47,086 nt of DNA from Emticicia agri. GTDB taxonomy: Bacteria; Bacteroidota; Bacteroidia; Cytophagales; Spirosomataceae. The stretch lies in NCBI GenBank assembly GCA_945860265.1, contig CAMAQF010000025.1, positions 1 to 47,086 on the forward strand, in the 5' to 3' direction. Below are positions 28,604 to 36,448 of this stretch, piece after piece. The translations under genes were made by a program, and so were the position numbers. The notes beneath the pieces were generated by a model that made no database searches, was not told where the DNA came from, and saw nothing but the letters and a program-made list of their open reading frames with translations. The first letter of the stretch is position 1; the number at the start of each line of letters is the position of its first letter.

Positions 28604-29705
28604 TTATCGTTTTAATTTTATCAATTTTTCCAGTTGGAGTTTCTATCATTTTATCCACAAAAAACACTTCCTTCGGAACTTCAAATTTAGGTAAAATTTC
28701 TTTGAAACCTTGTAGAATATCAATCTTAGTGGCATCTTCTATGCTCGGAAAAGCTGGGTTCGTCTCTTTTTCAAGTACAAAAATCATTCTTTCACCCAAC
28801 TTTTCATCTGGTAAACTAAACACAAAATAGCGACCCTTAAGTTTTTGTTCATCAGTTTTTAGTTTTTGCAAAACCGATTCTGCAGCTTTCTCAACTTTTT
28901 CAAGCTGTATTTTTACACCGCCACTATTGATTACATTGTCTATTCTTCCATGTAAAACAAAACTACTACCATTGATAATTTCGGCCACATCATTTGTTGT
29001 AATCCACTGATTATCGGTAGTTTTAGACTTTATCATCAAACAACTTTCATCATTGAGTTTAATGTCAACACCTTCAAGAGTATTAAAAAAATCTTCTTTT
29101 TCTGAGCCATTAATTCGTTTGATAGCAATATGCGTAAGAGTTTCGCTCATGCCATAAGTGACATAGACAGGACGATAAATTTTCTGCACTTTTTCAAGAA
29201 TGGCATCATTGACTGCAGCCCCACCAATGATAATTGCTTTAGCAGAATTAAGGATTTCAGAAAAAATAGGTGTACTTTCTAAAAGTGTCTGAATTTGTAA
29301 TGGCACAAAAGCAAAGAAATTCTGCCCACGATTAGCTTTCAGGATATATAAATGCTTTTCAATATCTTCAAAAGGATTGGATTTTGGCTCAACAATCAAC
29401 AAATCCATACCAATTTTAAAGGCACGAACTAGCATCATCATTCCAGCAATATATTCAATATTTAAACAACAAAATACCGTATCGCCCTCTTTTAGATTAA
29501 AAGCTTTGGCAGTCATTTTTACTGATGCCAACATTTGCTTGCGATGAAGTATAATTTTCTTTGGCTTGCCAGTTGAACCCGAAGTTTGAATTTCGAAGGA
29601 TTCTTGACCTGATTCCCACGCTTTTTTGAAATCAAAAACTTTTTTGTAGTATGGATTATCTGGTTGCGTATTAATACGCGAGCCGTCTTTTTCTAAAAAA
29701 ATCAT
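28569..29705 (-). CDS. menE: AMP-binding acyl-CoA ligase, o-succinylbenzoate-CoA ligase (MenE) type
   Basis: The 378-residue protein is an adenylate-forming enzyme. It has the phosphate loop IQTSGSTGKPKKIILHR (about residues 40-56), the adenylation motif YVTYGMSETLTHIA, the hinge region LHGRIDNVINSGGVKIQLEKVE and the C-terminal lysine motif PTGKIDK. It is much shorter than typical 450-500-residue ligases because the N-terminal region is reduced, as in the short MenE proteins of Bacteroidota. MenE activates o-succinylbenzoate with CoA in menaquinone synthesis. No other men genes are in the window, so the substrate assignment rests on overall resemblance only. It overlaps the next gene by 35 nt. 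Confidence 0.7.
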   Translation of the reverse strand: MIFLEKDGSRINTQPDNPYYKKVFDFKKAWESGQESFEIQTSGSTGKPKKIILHRKQMLASVKMTAKAFNLKEGDTVFCCLNIEYIAGMMMLVRAFKIGMDLLIVEPKSNPFEDIEKHLYILKANRGQNFFAFVPLQIQTLLESTPIFSEILNSAKAIIIGGAAVNDAILEKVQKIYRPVYVTYGMSETLTHIAIKRINGSEKEDFFNTLEGVDIKLNDESCLMIKSKTTDNQWITTNDVAEIINGSSFVLHGRIDNVINSGGVKIQLEKVEKAAESVLQKLKTDEQKLKGRYFVFSLPDEKLGERMIFVLEKETNPAFPSIEDATKIDILQGFKEILPKFEVPKEVFFVDKMIETPTGKIDKIKTINAYVLPQISNG

Positions 29706-29720
29706 ATTCTAAAATAAAAA

Positions 29721-29750
29721 TCCCTTCTCAATTTGACAATTTGAGAAGGG
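29721..29750 (-). terminator. Terminator of the Rieske lipoprotein gene
   Basis: On the minus strand CCCTTCTCAAATT pairs with AATTGAGAAGGG around a short loop, followed by ATTTTTATTTT. It lies 27 nt after the Rieske gene stop and just upstream of the ligase start, separating the two transcripts. Confidence 0.85.
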
Positions 29751-29776
29751 TTAAATAAATATTTTTCACTGCAAAA

Positions 29777-30241
29777 TTAAGCAAAAACTCTTAAAGTATT
29801 GTTAGTTGCATCAAAAGATGTATTGAAACGTGCAAGAGCAGACGTAGCTGGTCCTTTAGTTACTGCTCCTGACGATGAAAATGTGGAATTATGATTTGGA
29901 CACAAGAAATCGTTACTCGATGAACGATAATTAATGGTAGTTAACTCATGCGTGCATCTCGAATCAACTGCTATCCAGCTCCCATTTGTATCGTTTACAC
30001 GGGCAATAATTACATTTTGTGCTTTTACGACTACAAAATTTCCTTTTGTTTTTAATCCAGAATACGTAGCATCATTGATATTGATTGTAAAATCAAGTTT
30101 TCCTGTACTTGTGGTTGGATTGGGGTCTGGAATTTCACCTCCATCACTACAAGACTGCAGGCAATTCATGAGCATAATTGCCCCAAAACTTAGCCCAACT
30201 TGACGCATAAATTCTTTGCGATCAATTGTATTTATTTCCAT
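29777..30241 (-). CDS. Rieske [2Fe-2S] lipoprotein
   Basis: The 154-residue protein has the two Rieske cluster motifs: C-T-H in SRCTHELTT and C-P-N-H in FLCPNHNSTF, each giving one Cys and one His ligand. An N-terminal segment RKEFMRQVGLSFGAIMLMNC followed by LQSC-SDGG looks like a lipoprotein signal, so the domain is probably tethered in the periplasm and takes part in electron transfer or oxygenase-type chemistry; no partner is visible. Starts at 30280 (ATG) or 30400 (TTG) would add a polar extension before the signal. I chose the ATG at 30239-30241, which places the signal at the N-terminus. Clusters of this size occur as single-domain proteins in Bacteroidota. Confidence 0.85.
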   Translation of the reverse strand: MEINTIDRKEFMRQVGLSFGAIMLMNCLQSCSDGGEIPDPNPTTSTGKLDFTININDATYSGLKTKGNFVVVKAQNVIIARVNDTNGSWIAVDSRCTHELTTINYRSSSNDFLCPNHNSTFSSSGAVTKGPATSALARFNTSFDATNNTLRVFA

Positions 30242-30455
30242 TTTTTCGATTGTAATATTGTTTGTGTTTATTTCTTGCATCTCTTTTATTTTATTCTTTA
30301 ACGCTTGGGGTTTATAAATGTTTTCAAAAATATCGAAATAATTAAACAAATACAAACTTTTACTTGTTGATATTTTAAAGACTATATTTCCAAAAAACAA
30401 TCTAAAAAAGGATAATAAATATACTTATTATTCTTTTTATAGTTTTTTTATCCAT

Positions 30456-30463
30456 TATATTTG
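30456..30463 (+). promoter_or_regulatory. Putative -7 box upstream of the DUF2452 gene
   Basis: TATATTTG matches the Bacteroidota TAnnTTTG element, about 100 nt before the ATG at 30567. The -33 element is unclear, so this is tentative. Confidence 0.35.
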
Positions 30464-30566
30464 CAATAAATAGATTATTTATCAATTTCGATTCATTAAT
30501 ATTGGTATTTTTTGTTATTAAAATCAAGATTATGGATTCATTAAAAAAATAAAATTACGCTTAAAA

Positions 30567-31028
30567 ATGGAACACAATCCAATAAATAAAATAAAGGTAG
30601 CCGAAAACCCAGGTTTGATGGAATACGCACACACTTCGGGTGGTGCAGTTATTCGCCCAGAAGATATGGGAAAGGTAAAGGGAAAGGCTCAATTGGCGAT
30701 GCGTCAACAAACACATGAGCAGATTAATAAGATTTATCGCCAAATGGAGTTACTTGCTCAACAAGCCAAAGAAGTACAAAATAGGGTCGAAGTATCAGAG
30801 CGTATCTACAATGCTGCGATGGGTTTTGAACCAATCATTAGTCACATATATTATTTATACGAAAAGAAAGATGGTACTGACATTCTTTCAATGGTCGCTC
30901 CGAACGAATGGGGAAGGAAGTTTCCGTTCAATCAGTTTTTGGCAAAAGTTTTCCTTTTGGCTGACCATACTTGGAAAGTTGAGTTTTTTGAAGAAAACGA
31001 CCGAATTGATACGATTGATTTGGATTAA
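30567..31028 (+). CDS. DUF2452 family protein
   Basis: The 153-residue cytoplasmic protein matches DUF2452 in its full length: NPGLMEYAHTSGGAVIRPED at the N-terminus, a long helix (residues ~35-75) and a C-terminal beta part with FEPIISHIYYLYEKKDG and NEWGRKFPFNQF. Members are widespread in Bacteroidota and some eukaryotes, with no known function. It stands alone between a divergent Rieske gene and the convergent rplY. The start is ATG at 30567. Confidence 0.85.
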   Translation: MEHNPINKIKVAENPGLMEYAHTSGGAVIRPEDMGKVKGKAQLAMRQQTHEQINKIYRQMELLAQQAKEVQNRVEVSERIYNAAMGFEPIISHIYYLYEKKDGTDILSMVAPNEWGRKFPFNQFLAKVFLLADHTWKVEFFEENDRIDTIDLD

Positions 31029-31054
31029 GAGAATTATAAATTCGCTCCACAAAA

Positions 31055-31083
31055 AATGGCGAGCTGAAATTCAGCTCGCCATA
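31055..31083 (-). terminator. Terminator of the prs-rplY unit
   Basis: GGCGAGCTGAA and TTCAGCTCGCC form an almost perfect palindrome; read on the minus strand it is followed by CATTTTTTG. It lies about 30 nt after the rplY stop and may also slow plus-strand transcription from the DUF2452 gene. Confidence 0.8.
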
Positions 31084-31114
31084 TCTATTAGCAATAAGTA
31101 TAATCAAATGATTA

Positions 31115-31672
31115 TTATCCACGCAATGCACGAGGAATTGAAATAAAGGCCACTGGATTACTCGCAGATTCCAAAATTATTACTCCGTCAATTGCTTCGA
31201 TAGCACTCACTTTCACTGATTTACCTAAATCCAAATCTTTGATATCAACATTGATATAATCAGGAATATTTTTGGCTGGTCCTTGAACGCGTATTTTCTG
31301 CATTTTCTGAACTAATTTCCCCCCTTTCTTTTGACCTTCCGATGGGCCATGTAATTTTACTGGTACTGCAACTTTTATAACTTTCTCAGGCGTGATTTCT
31401 AAGAAATCGGCGTGAATAATGCTATCAGTAGTTGGGTGGTACTGTGAATCTTGCAAAATTCCTGTATAAACTGTTCCTTCGATATTGATTTTTACTTCAT
31501 AAACATCTGGAGTAAACAACAAAGGACGGAATAGATACTGTGGAACATAGAAAGAAATTTGACTACTGCCCCCGTATAATACACACGGAACCATCCCTTG
31601 ACCACGTAATTCTTGCGATGCTGTACGACCGAGATTCGCTCTGTTATACCCTACAATCTCTGCTTTTTTCAT
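31115..31672 (-). CDS. rplY: 50S ribosomal protein L25 (CTC/TL5 long form)
   Basis: L25 binds 5S rRNA in the large ribosomal subunit. The 185-residue protein is the long form: an N-terminal L25 domain (MKKAEIVGYNRANLGRTASQ, then VPCVLYGG, through HADFLEITPEKVI) and a C-terminal TL5/CTC beta domain (VPVKLHGPSEGQKKGGKL onward). The frame extends upstream to 31696, but the ATG at 31670-31672 gives the family N-terminus. It follows prs by about 90 nt on the same strand, the same prs-ctc order known from Bacillus subtilis. Confidence 0.95.
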   Translation of the reverse strand: MKKAEIVGYNRANLGRTASQELRGQGMVPCVLYGGSSQISFYVPQYLFRPLLFTPDVYEVKINIEGTVYTGILQDSQYHPTTDSIIHADFLEITPEKVIKVAVPVKLHGPSEGQKKGGKLVQKMQKIRVQGPAKNIPDYINVDIKDLDLGKSVKVSAIEAIDGVIILESASNPVAFISIPRALRG

Positions 31673-31759
31673 TTTGTTTTGTCTCCTTACTCTCAAATCG
31701 GAGTTTTTTGAGTGTTTATCATACCTTGAGAGTTCAGTTAAAGGTATAATTATTAGGCA

Positions 31760-32710
31760 TTAAAGTCCTAAAATTTGTTGGTTATTTATAAACAATGTGC
31801 TAATAGATCCATTATCACGAATTCGTCCTATTGCTTTACCAAATAATTCGGCAACAGAAAGAACTTTAATTTTTTCGTTGACTTGTCGAAGCGGAATCGA
31901 ATCTGTCACTACTAATTCTGTCAAGACCGAATTTGAAATATTTTCGTTGGCTTTTCCTGATAAAACTGGGTGTGTACAAAACGCTCTTATAGATTTTGCA
32001 CCTTTTGCCAAAATCAATTCGGCGGCTTTACAAATCGTACCTCCTGTATCAATCAAATCATCGACCAATATTACATCGGAACCTTCAACATCACCAATTA
32101 ACTGCATTGAAGCAATTTCGTTAGCTTTTTTACGATGTTTGTCACAAATAACAATATCTGCATCGAAATAAGAGGCAAATTTACGGCAACGCGAAACGCC
32201 ACCAACGTCAGGAGATGCAAATTTGATATTCGTTAAGTTTTGAGCTTTGAGGTAAGGTACAAAAACTGAAATACCTTCAAGATGGTCAACTGGAATATCA
32301 AAAAAACCTTGAATCTGACCAGCATGCAAATCCATTGTCATTACTCTGTCTGCACCTGCAGCTGTGAGCATATTTGCAATCAATTTTGCAGCAATACCAA
32401 CTCTCGGTTTATCTTTGCGGTCTTGTCTAGCATAACCGAAATAAGGTACAACCGCACAAACATAATGAGCTGAAGCTCTTCGAGCAGCATCAATAAGCAT
32501 TAAAAGCTCCATGATATTATCGCTCGGTGGAAAAGTAGATTGAACAATGAATACATCACAGCCACGAACGGACTCATCAAAACTCACTGAAATCTCACTA
32601 TCAGCAAAACGGTTGATGCTCACACCTCCCAAATCTTTACCATAATAATCTGCAACTCGGCTGGCCAAATATTTGGATGACGTACCTGAAAAGATCTTAA
32701 CTTCTGCCAT
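31760..32710 (-). CDS. prs: Ribose-phosphate pyrophosphokinase (PRPP synthetase)
   Basis: This cytosolic enzyme transfers pyrophosphate from ATP to ribose 5-phosphate, giving PRPP for purine, pyrimidine, histidine, tryptophan and NAD synthesis. The 316-residue protein shows INRFADSEISV, the ATP/flexible-loop region GYARQDRKDKPR, MTMDLHAGQIQGFFDIPVDHL and the PRPP-binding loop VILVDDLIDTGGT. The start is ATG at 32708-32710; a longer frame to 32761 would begin upstream of the predicted promoter and is rejected. rplY follows in the same direction. Confidence 0.97.
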   Translation of the reverse strand: MAEVKIFSGTSSKYLASRVADYYGKDLGGVSINRFADSEISVSFDESVRGCDVFIVQSTFPPSDNIMELLMLIDAARRASAHYVCAVVPYFGYARQDRKDKPRVGIAAKLIANMLTAAGADRVMTMDLHAGQIQGFFDIPVDHLEGISVFVPYLKAQNLTNIKFASPDVGGVSRCRKFASYFDADIVICDKHRKKANEIASMQLIGDVEGSDVILVDDLIDTGGTICKAAELILAKGAKSIRAFCTHPVLSGKANENISNSVLTELVVTDSIPLRQVNEKIKVLSVAELFGKAIGRIRDNGSISTLFINNQQILGL

Positions 32711-32739
32711 GTTATTGCTTATGTCTCGAAAACAAAGTG

Positions 32740-32747
32740 CAAAGGTA
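32740..32747 (-). promoter_or_regulatory. Putative -7 box of the prs promoter
   Basis: On the minus strand the sequence reads TACCTTTG, an exact TAnnTTTG match, placing the transcription start about 25 nt before the prs ATG. A matching -33 box is not clear. It faces away from the TAAATTTG box at 32802-32809. Confidence 0.5.
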
Positions 32748-32801
32748 GGACTTTTGCTCAAAAATTCACCTATGAGACTGATTATTTTCTAAAATTTTAC
32801 A

Positions 32802-32809
32802 TAAATTTG
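32802..32809 (+). promoter_or_regulatory. Putative -7 box upstream of the 32864 gene
   Basis: TAAATTTG matches the TAnnTTTG consensus. It would initiate near 32816, so a TTG start at 32807 lies inside the promoter and cannot be used. Confidence 0.45.
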
Positions 32810-32863
32810 CAATACCCATGGATTAAACCGTTGAGAGCAATAACAAACAAAAGATTTAAATTG

Positions 32864-33229
32864 ATGCAGTTGTCGCTAGTGGACGAAGTTCCGGAGTTAA
32901 ATAAAGTTTTCTTTTTGGATGTTTTTGCTAAATCTTTTTTCGATTCTGGCAGAAAACGTATGCGGTTGAATACCATTAATGGCCAAAGCGTACCCCGAGA
33001 CTTGAATGTAAGTTGCCCATCAAAATTAGTAGCTCATTATCCAGAAGGGACAATTTTCAAATTAGATGCCCGCCTAATTCGACGTGGAGATGGTAGTAGT
33101 CCTTATTTTGTTGCTGTAAATCGTAGCAACTTACAAAGAGCCTTAGAATTTTTTGACTTTAATTTAAAAGTACAAAACGGTTTAGATTACGAATTTCCGA
33201 AAAAGAAAGATAATAAGGAAAAAGTTTAA
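32864..33229 (+). CDS. Hypothetical protein
   Basis: I do not recognise this protein of about 121 residues. It is basic, soluble and without a signal peptide. The segment RKRMRLNTINGQSVPRDLNV and the later DARLIRRGDGSSPYFVAVNR suggest a small beta-rich fold, perhaps nucleic-acid binding, but that is only an impression from charge. The frame is open back to a TTG at 32807, which lies in a predicted promoter; a TTG at 32831 or the ATG at 32864 are the usable starts and I chose the ATG. It ends 40 nt before the next unknown gene, so the two are probably cotranscribed. Confidence 0.5.
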   Translation: MQLSLVDEVPELNKVFFLDVFAKSFFDSGRKRMRLNTINGQSVPRDLNVSCPSKLVAHYPEGTIFKLDARLIRRGDGSSPYFVAVNRSNLQRALEFFDFNLKVQNGLDYEFPKKKDNKEKV

Positions 33230-33269
33230 AATATCAAAGATGCATTTTATCATTTTAAATTAAAAACGA

Positions 33270-33815
33270 TTGAAACTCAATCAATCAAATAAGCTATTCC
33301 TTAAAAACCAATGTCATCAACTTTTGGCTGCGGGGTTGGTGGTTATTTTCTTGATAAATTCGATTGGGTGTTTTATCTATTTTGAAATAAAAAGAAAAAG
33401 TATTCGGCACGAAATCAAACACGGTATTTTACATAAACTCCCTGATAGTCAACTTGTTAGCATCATTAATGATGAGTGTAATGACAAGGATGAATTTGAA
33501 TTAAACGGAGTCATGTACGATGTCATGCGAAAAGAAGTGCATAACGGTCAGGTGATTCTATGGTGTTTCAAGGATAAAAAAGAAACAGAATTAAATCGTT
33601 CTATCGAATCATTAGTTAAAAAAGATAAAGCCAATAACCCAATCAAAAAAACGCAAAAAATACTCATCAATTTCCTAAAAACGCCTCTTAATATTCTTGA
33701 AAAGCCACTCTTTATTTTTCCATTAAAAATAAATCCACCTACAAAATTCTTTTTTACTTTATTACTTTCGACAATTTTACTGTCGGTATCTTCTCCTCCT
33801 CCTGATTTAGTTTAG
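33270..33815 (+). CDS. Hypothetical membrane protein upstream of the TonB receptor
   Basis: The 181-residue protein has one clear membrane segment near the N-terminus (LLAAGLVVIFLINSIGCFIY, residues ~18-38), a charged middle region with a pattern of short strands, and a second hydrophobic stretch at the extreme C-terminus (KFFFTLLLSTILLSVSSPPP). The start is TTG at 33270, as no suitable ATG exists. Small membrane proteins of this kind often sit just ahead of TonB-dependent receptor genes in Bacteroidota; I do not know their role. It precedes the receptor gene by about 105 nt, with a small inverted repeat in the gap. Confidence 0.55.
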   Translation: MKLNQSNKLFLKNQCHQLLAAGLVVIFLINSIGCFIYFEIKRKSIRHEIKHGILHKLPDSQLVSIINDECNDKDEFELNGVMYDVMRKEVHNGQVILWCFKDKKETELNRSIESLVKKDKANNPIKKTQKILINFLKTPLNILEKPLFIFPLKINPPTKFFFTLLLSTILLSVSSPPPDLV

Positions 33816-33920
33816 CAAATAAAACCTAAATAAAGAACACTTCAGTATTCATCGAAGTGAATATTTTGCCTATTCACAAATTTGTGTAATGGTAATCTGT
33901 TTTAAAAAAATAAAATAATT

Positions 33921-36089
33921 ATGAATTACATATATTTATTAATGCTTTTACCTTCCGGGGTATTTGCCCAAATCGACTCGACCGAAAAAAATATTTCGCT
34001 CAGTGAAGTAGTCGTTTCTGGGAGTAAATTTGAAGCACAAAGAGGCACCGTTCCAAATCAGATAAGTTTGATTTCAAAAAATCAACTAGCTTTTCAAAAT
34101 ACACCAAATACAGGCGATTTATTAATCAATTCAGGCAATGTTTTTGTGCAAAAAAGTCAAGGTGGCGGCGGAAGCCCCGTTTTGAGAGGTTTTGAATCAA
34201 GTAGAGTTTTGGTAGTGGTTGATGGTATTAGAATGAATAATGCCATTTATCGTGCTGGACACCTACAAAATGTATTGAGGATTGACCAAAGCATGCTTGA
34301 AAGAGCAGAGATTTTATTTGGCCCAAGTTCGGTAATTTATGGCAGCGATGCACTTGGCGGTGTGATGAGTTTCATAAGTAAAAACCCAACACTTGATAAA
34401 ATTTCAGCATCGGCTTATACTCGTTATTCATCGGCTTGGAACGAAAAGACTGCTCATGCAGACGTAAATTTAGGTGGAAAGAAGTTCGGCTCATTAACAA
34501 GTTTTACCTACTCAGACTTTGGAGATTTAATACAAGGCGATAAACGCACCAATAAATTTCCTGAATTTGGTGAAAGATTATTTTATGCTGAACGAATTGA
34601 CGGCAAAGACACGAAAGTGACTAACGCTGATTATAACAAGCAAATTGGAAGTGCTTACTCACAATTTGATATTTTGCAAAAATTCATATATCAGCAGTCT
34701 GTTAAAGTAAAGCACATTGTAAATTTACAATATTCAAATACATCAGACGTGCCGAGATATGACCGACTAACCGAAGTTTCTGGAACAAATCCAAGATTCT
34801 CGGAATGGTATTATGGCCCTGAAAAAAGATTTTTGGCAGCTTATCATTTAGAACTTTCCGATGCTAAGATTTATGATAAATCTATGATTACGGCAGCTTT
34901 TCAAGACATTGAAGAAAGTAGAATTTCTCGAAACTTTAATAATGTGAACAAGAAAAGCCAATTTGAAAATGTAAAAGTTCTTACATTAAATGCTGATTTT
35001 CAGAAAATCATCAAACCAAACACTATTCAATATGGAGCAGAGTTTACATTTAATGATGTAAAGTCAACTGCAACCAATCTCAACATTAACACTAGTGTAT
35101 TTACTCCTTCAAATACACGCTACCCAGATGGAAAAAATACTATGCAATCGTTGGCAGTTTACTTTACGGACAAACTTAATATTTCCCAGAAACTGTATAT
35201 CAATGGTGGCTTGCGATACAGTGCTATTAATTTGAATGCTAAATTTATTGACAAAACTTTTTTTCCTTTTCCTTACAGCGAGGCTAAGCAAAGTCATAAT
35301 GCTTTATCAGGAAATTTGGGTATTGTGGCAAGACCTGTCAATAAAAGTAAGATAAGTGCTTTGTTCTCAAGTGGTTTCAGAAGTCCAAATATTGATGATA
35401 TGACTAAAGTTTTTGATTCAAAAGCCGGTACTTTGGTTGTTCCAAACCCAGATATAAAGCCCGAATATACCTACAATTACGAGGCTTCAATTAATCAACA
35501 AATCGGAGAAGTGCTGACGATTGAGGCAACATATTTTTATACACAATTCAAAAATGCAATTATTACGGCCCCCTTTACATTAAATGGACAAAGTTTAGTA
35601 GATTATTTGGGTGTGAAAAGTAAGGTCGTAGCAAGTCAGAATGTGCGTGAAGCTCAAATAAATGGATGGAATATTGCACTTTATGCTAAACTTACGCCAG
35701 ATTTGATTTTTTCAAGCACTTTGAATAATACAAAAGGCAAAATCAAGGATGATAAAAATACGCCACTCGACCATATTCCACCAATGTTTGGACGGACAGC
35801 TCTAAAATTCAGTAAAAAGAAACTTCAACTCGAAGCATTTAGCTTATATAGCGGTTGGAAAAAAATTTCTGATTATAACCTCGATGGTGAAGATAATCAA
35901 CAATACGCAACTCCTGAAGGAATGCCTTCATGGTGGACTTTAAATTTGAGAAGTGCGTTTCAGATTAATAAACATCTACAAATTATGGCAGCTTGCGAGA
36001 ACATTCTTGATAAGAATTACAGAAATTTCGCTTCAGGTATTAGTAATGCCGGGCGTAATTTTATTGTTACTTTGAGGGGTAATTTATAA
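33921..36089 (+). CDS. TonB-dependent outer-membrane receptor
   Basis: The 722-residue protein has a signal peptide (MNYIYLLMLLPSGVFAQ), an N-terminal plug domain (residues ~30-150: ISLSEVVVSGSKFEAQRGTV as TonB-box region, then GGGSPVLRGFESSRVLVVVDG and IDQSMLERAEILFGPSSVIY) and a beta-barrel ending in the usual aromatic C-terminus (GISNAGRNFIVTLRGNL). Such receptors import iron complexes, cobalamin, copper or glycans using ExbBD-TonB energy. It lacks the N-terminal carboxypeptidase-like extension of SusC proteins and no SusD partner follows, so it is not a glycan system. The plug and barrel length fit siderophore or haem receptors, but the substrate is unknown. Confidence 0.9.
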   Translation: MNYIYLLMLLPSGVFAQIDSTEKNISLSEVVVSGSKFEAQRGTVPNQISLISKNQLAFQNTPNTGDLLINSGNVFVQKSQGGGGSPVLRGFESSRVLVVVDGIRMNNAIYRAGHLQNVLRIDQSMLERAEILFGPSSVIYGSDALGGVMSFISKNPTLDKISASAYTRYSSAWNEKTAHADVNLGGKKFGSLTSFTYSDFGDLIQGDKRTNKFPEFGERLFYAERIDGKDTKVTNADYNKQIGSAYSQFDILQKFIYQQSVKVKHIVNLQYSNTSDVPRYDRLTEVSGTNPRFSEWYYGPEKRFLAAYHLELSDAKIYDKSMITAAFQDIEESRISRNFNNVNKKSQFENVKVLTLNADFQKIIKPNTIQYGAEFTFNDVKSTATNLNINTSVFTPSNTRYPDGKNTMQSLAVYFTDKLNISQKLYINGGLRYSAINLNAKFIDKTFFPFPYSEAKQSHNALSGNLGIVARPVNKSKISALFSSGFRSPNIDDMTKVFDSKAGTLVVPNPDIKPEYTYNYEASINQQIGEVLTIEATYFYTQFKNAIITAPFTLNGQSLVDYLGVKSKVVASQNVREAQINGWNIALYAKLTPDLIFSSTLNNTKGKIKDDKNTPLDHIPPMFGRTALKFSKKKLQLEAFSLYSGWKKISDYNLDGEDNQQYATPEGMPSWWTLNLRSAFQINKHLQIMAACENILDKNYRNFASGISNAGRNFIVTLRGNL

Positions 36090-36102
36090 ATTTGAAAACG
36101 AT

Positions 36103-36130
36103 GCAAAAAAGGGATTCCACCCTATTTTGC
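36103..36130 (+). terminator. Terminator after the TonB receptor gene
   Basis: GCAAAAAAGGG pairs with CCCTATTTTGC (one mismatch) around ATTCCA, 14 nt after the receptor stop, with T-rich sequence in the second arm. The rest of the 36090-36448 gap contains two overlapping short frames on opposite strands (36188-36410) that I cannot support as genes. Confidence 0.7.
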
Positions 36131-36448
36131 TTAAATTTTATAAAAAAACTCAAGACTTTAACGAACAAGTAAAGATAAAAGTAAAACTTAATAAATTACC
36201 AATAAAAGATTGGTTTTTAAGAATAACCACGCTGATGATTTAGCTGACAAAAAAGTCAAATTGCCCTCAGCGAGTGCTGTTTCGATGAGCAATAAAATTT
36301 CAATAGTTCGTGAACACCGTAAAACTCCCGCTCCCATAAAGGTAAGATTTTCACAACCGAATTTTTGTAAAGAACAAACAAGACACTTAACCCTCAATAA
36401 GAAATATTAGAAATAAAAATCATCCCTTGAGGACGGTAAACTCTACCA

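Noticed and set aside
32711..32761. N-terminal extension of PRPP synthetase
   Set aside because: The extension overlaps a TACCTTTG promoter box and has no family similarity; the ATG at 32710 gives the standard N-terminus.
36188..36410. Overlapping ~66-70 codon frames on both strands in the gap after the TonB gene
   Set aside because: The translations match nothing I know, and open frames on both strands suggest chance or a remnant.
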